DNA of 29,624 nucleotides. Origin: a virus. The notes beneath the pieces were generated by a model. That model did no database searches. It saw nothing but the letters and a program-made list of their open reading frames with translations, and was not told where the DNA came from. The number at the start of each line of letters is the position of its first letter. The first letter of the stretch is position 1. The translations under genes were made by a program, and so were the position numbers. Location of the stretch: positions 1 through 29,624 of IMG/VR virus record IMGVR_UViG_3300042868_010049. One strand, 5' to 3'. Shown here piece by piece: positions 1 through 9,000 of the stretch.

Positions 1-3000
1 GGTATGCGTGCGCGTGGTGCAGTTACTAATCAAGCTAACGGTGTTATCTACATCAGCGATAAATCTGATCGTTCCGAAATTCTTGTAACATACCACGAGC
101 TTCTGCACAGCTTTAAGAACTCCGACCCTTCGGGATACGCAAAGTTGGCGGCTTCTGTTGATGCCGATCTTGAAGCTTACATTAAACAAAACCCTAACCG
201 TGGCGGCTTGAATCCAGACGCCACAAAGGAAGAGTTCCTTGCTGACTTCCTCGCTGACCGTGCAACCACCAAAGGATTTTGGGAGAAGGTCGCAGCGAAA
301 GAACCTGCCGTGTTCGAAAAGTTCGCGCAGTTCATGCGGTCGATGATTAACCGTCTCATCAAAGGACGTGTGGGAACGGCTTCTCTCATCCGCAACCTTA
401 AAGAAGCTGACGCTGCTCTAACAGACTTCGTTATCGCGCAACGCCTCCGCGCACCGGCCAAGAAGGTCGAAACTGAACCCGTCGTCAAGAACGAGAAAAA
501 GGCTGAGCCTGACACCCAGAAAAAGGTCAAAAAGCCGAAGATGACCGAGACGGAAGCTGTGACTAAGTCAAAAGCTGCCGTTCAACCTGAGATCGACAAG
601 CTTCCTGATACCGGAGCAAACCGCATCCGAAAGGCTGACCTGAACCGGGCACTGAAGAAAGCCACAACCCTCGACGAGGTCAATGAGGTGCAGCAGGCTG
701 TATCTGGTGGTAGTGTTAGCTTCGATGACGCGGAACCGAAGCGTCGTCCTGCTTGGATTGACAGAAGCGGCAACATTGTCAGTCTATCCAATGGAGAGAC
801 GCACGGAGATTATGCTTCTAAGCTACTTAAAGTTAAGCCTGTTGACGGAACCGCTGCGCTGAACTTAAAAGGCTGGGCTAGGGTTATACCTACAGGAGAA
901 ACTATCTACGTTGACTTTGGGGAAACACAGCAGACACTTTCTCCATCGCAAAGAAAATCATTGATACGGCTGGCTGAGGGTTTGGGTTCTCAGTCAATAA
1001 CTGCGGACGGCTATAATGGTCAGCGTATTATCTGGGAAAGTGACGAGAAGCGCTCAGACGTTCGCTTCGATGACGCTGTCATTCAATGGGACGCAAAAGG
1101 AATGGGTGGAACTTCAAACCAAGAAGACATTGATTACTTTGGTCACGTTCGCATGATGCCCTACGCGACGTTTCGTGCAATCGCCGCACCGGGTAACTGG
1201 AATACTGACACGATCCCTGTAGCCGAACAAAAGATGAGGGCTGGCGAACCTGTGGCACCGCCCTTTATCGAGGCAGAGTGGGATGATAAAAAGAAAGTCC
1301 TTAGAGCATACGGACACGAGGGTAGGTCAAGGTCTGATGCTGCTAACAGAGTTGCTCCGGGACAAGATATACCAGTTCACATTTTCATTCGTGGGTTCCG
1401 GGCAAGGAACCTCACCGACGAAATGCGAAACGCTCCTATTGTCCCAGAAAAGGGTGGGAAGCCTGTTTCAACACAGAGATCAGACGTTCGCTTCGATGAC
1501 GGTGATACTGATTACCTCGCAGCCGTGGAGCGCGGCGACATGGAGACGGCGCAGAGGATGGTGGACGAGGCTGCGCGTCAATCTGGAAAAGCAAAGTTCC
1601 TCGATCGCTTTGTCGATTCATCTGACATAATTTCACGCAGCGAAGGCAGAAAAACATGGAGCAATGTCGCCAGCAAACTCTTCGGTGAGCGAATCCATCC
1701 GACAGAAATCCCCGTCATCGACAACAGGTATCTGCGAGGCTCGGATTTCCCAGAGTCACTACGGGATCTTCTGACCGTAGCCGAAGTGTCACGCAAGATG
1801 AGCCGAGAAGAGGACATGGCGGGCAACAGCATACTCGACATCCTTACATCCGAATATGAAGATGGGGTAAAAGACCCTGTGACGGGAATCAACTCGGCCA
1901 CGTTTGACTTGGACATGGGTTTCCGTAACGCGCTAAGGAGCGCCAACGCCAAACGCACCGAAGCTCTGGGTCGAATTAGGGATAAGACGAAAGGTCTTTA
2001 CGAAGACAGTGAAATTATCAACATCGCGTCCAATTTACCGAGCACTTCGGACATTGAAGCCGAAGACCGCAGCATCGTATTTAGGAATCGCAACGGCGCT
2101 CCGTCGGAATCCGCCGACCCCGTAACCTATGACGAAGCGGGCAACGTCATCCCACCGAGTCAACGCTTCAACTTAGATTCCAGCGACATTCGCTTTGACG
2201 ATCCCACACCTCGTCCCGGCTACCAGCCCGAATCCCAGATCGACGTTCGACTCGGTGATGACACTCAGCCGTTAGAGGGACGTGACACTCGTGACGGTCT
2301 GGATTACGAAACTCTCAAGACGATGCCTGACCTTCTCAAGAGAATGGTGAAGAAGATGCGTCAGTCCGGTATCTTCCGCATATCTAACAGGATGCGAAAC
2401 CCTGAGAACATGGCCGAAATCGCGCTTGAGCAACTCACCAACAACATTCTCTATGTCCACGATGCTGTGCCAAAGGACATCGCTGAACGCTCTAAGAAAT
2501 GGTATCAGGGTGCGAACAAGATCGCTAACAGTTGGGCCAAGAAGTATGGTATCCCGCTTCACTCAACAGCCGCAGTGATCGCCGCTCTCAGTCCACAACG
2601 AGACTGGTTCATGAACGTCAGCTTGGCCGAGCGGACACTGGATGTGTGGTCCGGTCAGCGTCGCAACACCGACACGATCACCCCCGAGATGATAGAAACA
2701 GCCGAGCGGTTGGACTCTGTCAAGCAACCGAAGGAGCAGGAGATCGAGGGCGAGATTTACTTCTACACCCCGTTCACCGACCGGGCACGCAAGTTGGGAG
2801 ACCGGCCTTTCGATGACATGTCCCCCGGTGACAAGGCGATGTTCGTTCGCCTCTACGATGAAACCTACAACTCACCGAGCTTTTCCACGATCACTCCCGA
2901 GGGCGAGTTCCGCCGCCTCCAGACCGGCAAGACTGGCAAGCTCTCGACCGTGACATGGGGACCGTTCGCCACAATCGAGAAGGCTATTCGTATTCTCGAT

Positions 3001-6000
3001 CTGGGAACGCTGGATGCCGCCTCTGAAGCGCTTGGGAAGCAGCACAAGATCCGCTCGTTCCACAACAACATTGTCAGCCCCGGCGACCCTCGCAACGTCA
3101 CCTCAGACACACACGCTGTTGCTGTGGCTACCCTCCTTCCTGTGGCCGGTGGAAGCCCGGACGTGACTGCAAACTTCAGCGGAGTCCGCGACTCGAAGAC
3201 CGGCTTCACCGGAACCTATGCTCTCTACGCTGAAGCTTACCGTAGAGCTGCCAACCTCCGTGGTATCGCCCCGTCTGAAATGCAGAGCATCACATGGGAA
3301 GCTATTCGTGAAGTTTACGATAAACAGTTCAAACAAAAAAGCTACGCTCTTGACAGTGTAAGAGCTATATGGAAAAAATACGCCAATGAAGACATCGACT
3401 ACGAAACCGCAAGGGAGCAAGCGTTTCAGGCAGGTGGTGGATACTCTCCGCCGTCATGGTATCAACAGCTCGCTGTTAGCGAGTTTGATGACATCGGAGA
3501 TGGACGCAGGGAATCAACCTACGCTGAAGGCGATGATCTCAGCCCGGCTACCCGGCTACGTTCGAGGAAAGGACGCAGAGATGGACGCACTGGTTCAGGA
3601 CGAGATTCGGGAACTCAGGAAGGGGGTGCGGCAAGCCAAGGAAACCGGAGCGCTGCAAGAGCTGTCCAAGATGAGCTGAGGTTTGACGATCCTGTTGAGC
3701 CATTCTATTCCCAGCTCCAGCGCACCGTCGCCGCCAAAGTTCCCGCTCGCGCAACGCCCGATCAGATCATGGCCACCGTCAAAGCGGCGGGCGTGAAGTC
3801 GGAGGAGATCAAGTGGAGCGGCATTGAGCAGGCACTTGGAAGTCTCGCTGTGGACGGCAAGGTTGAGAAAGCCGCGCTGATGAAGTATCTGGGCGAGGAG
3901 GGAAGCGTTAGGTTTGAGGAGGTGGTCGGACGCGATCAGGTGGTTGCACCTACTGAGAGCACGGAAATCTTCGATGACGCAGGCGTAGGGTTCGGGGCCA
4001 AGTTCGGCCAATATGTCCTCCCCGGCGGCGAGAACTACCGCGAGGTGGTGCTGGCGATGCCTACCGAGCAAGCGGCTTCGGACGTTGAAGGCATCGCTCG
4101 CAGCATTGCTAGAAACGATGGAGAAGACTGGAATCGTTTGAGCGAAGAAGTCCGCGAAGGTTTGCGAGTCGTGGCAAGAAACCGACTCGAAGAGAACCGC
4201 AACCGCCCATATTCCGCCTACACCTCCAGCCACTTCCCCGACGTGCCGAACTACGTCGCACACATGCGGTTGAACGAGCGCACCGACGCCGAGGGCAACC
4301 CCGGATTGTTCATCGAGGAGATCCAGAGTGACAGGCATCAGGCGGGGCGGACGAAGGGGTATAAGGAAGACACCTCTCCAGAGGACATTGAAGTGGCGAA
4401 GAAAGCCAAGGAGGACGCGGAAGAGAAGTTACAACTTCGGGAATATGCAATCCGTGAGGAGAATGGTTTCCCGCTCTCTTTGAAGGAGATCATCGCATCT
4501 GGACGAAAAGCAGAATACGACTCGATCCGGGATGCTGATGCAGTCAGGACTAAACTCAAAACTGTCGCCGAACAAGCGAGGCAGAGATATGCCACCCTAA
4601 CCTCGGACGTGTCCGGTCAGGTAGCCGACGCCCCATTCCGCACCACATGGCCCCTCGCCCTCTTCAAACGCGCTCTCCGCGATGCCGTCGCATCCGGCAA
4701 GGATTGGATCGGCTGGACGGTCGGAGAGACGCAGAGTGATCGGTTTGATTTGAGCAAGACCCTTGAGTCTGTGGATGTCACTCGTGAAGGTGATAAGTTC
4801 CGCGTGTTCTACCGCACCCGAGAGGGAGCAAGTTCCGAAGCCGGGGTGTTCCCTGCCCAAGAGTTGCCAGATGTGGTCGGCAAAGAACTTGCTGACAAGA
4901 TTGTATCCGACTTCAGCGGAGGCGATCCAGCTCGCAAAGAGGCTTTGAAATCACAGATGGATCAAGCACGTCGTGACATGCAGGCTTACGGCTTCGATGA
5001 CCCCAAAGGGGAAGAGGCGTATGACCGATACAAAACGCTGCAAGCTGAGTATCAGGCGAGCAACCCAACCGCCAAAAAATACGAGGGACTCGACCTCAAA
5101 GTCGGCGGCAGCGGCATGAAAGGCTTCTACGACAACATCCTCCCGAAAGAAATCGGGAAGTATGTGGATCGTCTCGGCAAAGGGAAGGTGGAGCAAAGCT
5201 CAGTCAATACCGCCACTCCGCTAAGTTCAGCTACATCTCAAGCTATGGATAACGACGGGTGGGAGACGCCGACAGACGGACGTGCCAACACCCCTATCTG
5301 GAAAGTCACCATCACCCCCGAGATGCGATCTACTGTCACTGAGCAGGGTCAGGTAATGTTTGACGATCCTCCGCTTGAGGGTCTCCCTTCCAAAGTCACT
5401 GTTCCCGGTCGAGGAAAGATCACGTTTGGTCCATACCTCCCAGCACGGCAAGCCGCTGAGACATACGCCGAACAGGCGGGCATTCCATACAACCCACCCA
5501 AGACCTATGCGAAGGTCGATGTGGCTCGTGCTGAGCGAATCGCTGCCGAGTTTGACAGGATGAAGCATGATCCGACGAACCCGGAGGTCAAGGCGGCGTT
5601 TGATGCGATGATTAAAGAGACGCTCGCGCAGTGGGAAGTTATCAAAGCCACTGGCATTAAAATTGAACCTATCCCAGAGGGTCAGCCAGATCCTTACGCC
5701 AAGTCTCCAAGATATGCACACCTCGACGTGATCGAGAACAATCACCTGTGGTTCTTCCCTACTGTGTCAGGCTTTGGTGGAACCAACGTCGCGAACCAAG
5801 ATGTATCAGGCAATCCTCTGATGATTGAGACCGGCGAAGTTATCAACGGACATCGTATGGTTGCCAACGACGTGTTCCGTGTGGTGCATGATTACTTCGG
5901 CCACATCAAGGAAGGCGTTGGGTTCCGTGCTGACGGTGAGGAGAATGCTTGGCGCATCCACTCTGCCATGTATTCACCACTCGCCCGGAAAGCGATGACG

Positions 6001-9000
6001 ACTGAAACTCGTGGTCAGAACTCATGGGTAAACTTCGGACCTTATGCTGAGTTCAACAAAACAGCTAAAGGTGACGAGACTCAATACGCACCACAGAAGA
6101 CCGGACTGCTTCCTGATTGGGTTGTTAGTGATGGAGCTACTGACAGTGACGTGAAGTTTGATGACGCCAAAGCATACAACCCGCAGACGGGGGTTCCTTT
6201 CATAGACGGAGGTAAGCTAACTTCCAGACTGAACAGATCAACGGGACAGCCCGAAGAAGCTAGGGTTCGGTTTAAGACTCCACTGCGGCTTGACGACGGA
6301 ACGAGGATCAGTGGTTTCACTGATGATTCGAGGACTGTTTTTTACGGATATGACAAGAACGGGGAGGCGTTCACCCTTAGTGCTGAGTATGTAGGGACGG
6401 TTGAAAATCCAAAAGCTCAAAACCTCATAGACGATGGTTCAGAACTTTTCAATAGATTATCTCAAGCACTCGATGCGTTCAATAAATCACGCGGTATTCG
6501 GTTCGATGACCCTAAACCTTACAACCCACGAACATCAGGGATCGACAACTCTTTCGTTATCGACACTCGCCGTGACTTCATCGCTGCCCGTAACGTGATC
6601 CACCGTGACATCTTCGACCCAAACACAGTTCCTCTCACAGATGAAGGTCTGGCTCAGGCCGAGTCCTTCCTCGACAGCCTGCTCGATCAAGAGCTGATGC
6701 AACAGCGCCAAGACACAATCGGCGAAGAGGTTAATCTAACAGGTAACCGATCCGCCGTCGTAGCCGGTATTCTACGTGTAGCATACTTTGCTTACGCCGC
6801 ACGTTGGTATCCGAAGAACAGGACCAAGGCTCGTGAGCTTATGGCGATGGGCATGATTGTTGTTGAGGGAGTCCGAGCACAGCTTGATGAACCGTCCATG
6901 AGCGCCAGTGAAACCGGTGCTTTGCTTGCATCATTTAAGTCTTACAAAGGTGGCTCTATTGTGGGGTTGTTTGCTGTAGAACTTCAAAGCAGGTTTGACT
7001 ACGTGAAAGAACGATTTGGCGAAAACCTTGCTAAACTTTCTCGATCAGTAGCTAGAGTGAGTAACAGAACGAATCCTGATGCTAAGACAGATAAGCATAG
7101 GAATAAGAACCACAAGATCCGCAAGATCGTTGACGAAGTTCTCATCGAGTCCGACCAGCTCGCCAAGCTCAAGCAAGCCGAAGCGCAGGCTCGTAACGCA
7201 TGGAAGAAGGTCGCCAGCTTGCTCTCCCGGCTCGTCGAGAGCGGTCTCAAGTTCGACGATCCGACCATGACACCTCTTCAGGCGTTCCTCGATCTGGTGA
7301 ACCGTGACGGCGATCTAGACGACATCGCCGAAGCTTTCGAGAAAGTCCTTCCCCGTCTCGAAGCCCGTCTCCAGCCCGAGGACCTTGAAATTGTTAGAAA
7401 GACCAAGCGCACCGCTCAGGACGCCGAGAAGGTCCGGGAAAACATCACCGGTCGATCCGCAACCAAGAACCCTGCCGACACTCTGGCCAAGCGCCTGATC
7501 GGTCGTGCGAAGAACTTCGACCGTGTCAGTCCCAAGGCAGAGGACAAGAAGAAAGCTGCCTTTGATGAACTCATGAACTCCGGCGCATCCCGTGCCGACT
7601 TCATCGAGCGCTTCGTCGCCATGGGAGGTTCCCCGGAACTGGCCAACGAACTCTTCGACGCCAACCAAGTTCGTGTGGACCGGCAGCTCCAGCGCGAAGC
7701 CGCCGAAGCTGAAGCGAAGATCGACAAGGAAGTTGAGAAAGCCGCCGAGAAAGCTCAGCGTAGTTATGACAAGGCACAGGAGTATGTGGACCGTGTGGGA
7801 GATGAAGTGATTCCAGCACGACCTACCAAAGATAACGATACGTATCAAGCAATGGTCCGTCGTTATATCTCTCAGAACTATGCTGAGAGTGACGAAGCCA
7901 CACTAACAAGAGACCTTGCTACGTTTACTCGTCCTGACGGCGAACAGTATTTCACTGACGACCAGATCGACCAGATCGTCACCCGCGCTGAGTTCGCCCG
8001 CAGGGATCGTATCGCCGCCCGCGCAGCAAAGCTCGAAGCCGACTATCAGAAAGCACAGCGCCGGAGCCGGAGAGCGGCTGAGGACAAGGCATCGAAGATC
8101 CTGACCAAAGGACAGGCGAAGGATTCACAGTCGCGCAGCATCACCCAAATCATCGAGGACGAGTTCATCAACAACCCTCGCCGGGGCGTCCTCGACCGGA
8201 AGGGGCGCATCCGCCTTGCCCGTGAGATCCTGAAGGAACGCACCGACCTCGACTACGAACAGATCAAGCGTGTGGCCGAGAATCTGGAGAAGGAGCTTTC
8301 CAACTGGCTCGAAGCAGCGATGCTGCGTGCGGCAAGTTCCATCCTCAAATCGTTAGAAAAGGGCAAACTGTCGCCGTCTGAAGTTCAAAAGTTTGTTAGG
8401 CTCAACCCTTCCCAGATCGAGCAGGCGATCCGCCTTCAGGTCTTTGACCCCACGAAAGACTTTGTCACCTCTATCGCAGCGTTGGCGGGCTGGGAAGGAC
8501 TCACGGGCGAGGAGATGGCCCGCCTGACCGAGCTGGAACAACAGATCGACGCCAACGGCAGAACCTCACGCAAGGCGATTCAGCTCATCCACAAGCAGGG
8601 TCGGATCATTCTCAACGCAACCGGCTTGTCTCCGAAAGCGAAAGACCTCATCAACAGTTACATCCGTGGTAACATCTACTCTGGAACCTCATCGCTTGGA
8701 CTGAGTGTGATGGTTGGCCTCTACGAGTATGCTAAGCTGTTCGCTGACGAACTTGTTGTCAGTGTTATTAACAGTAAAGGCAACATCCCGAAACTCTTGA
8801 ATGAAATCAAAGTCCTTGGTAGTGCTTGGTTCTCTAGCCACATTGCGGGCTACCGTGAGGCACTCGTCGCCTTCAGAACGGGAACCTCGTTTACTGAGCA
8901 GGTTCAGGGTGGTCAAGAAGGTAGCCTTGACAATGACATCTTCACTGACCCTCTAACACGGGTTTGGGACAGATCCATCGACGACATCCGCAAGGGCTAC

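Noticed and set aside
177-530. Minus-strand frames opposite the giant gene (for example 177-530, 3595-4338, 5227-5745, 7315-7848)
   Set aside because: They mirror codon structure of a clearly coding 3.5-kcodon frame; their sequences are Ser/Arg/Leu-rich without motifs.
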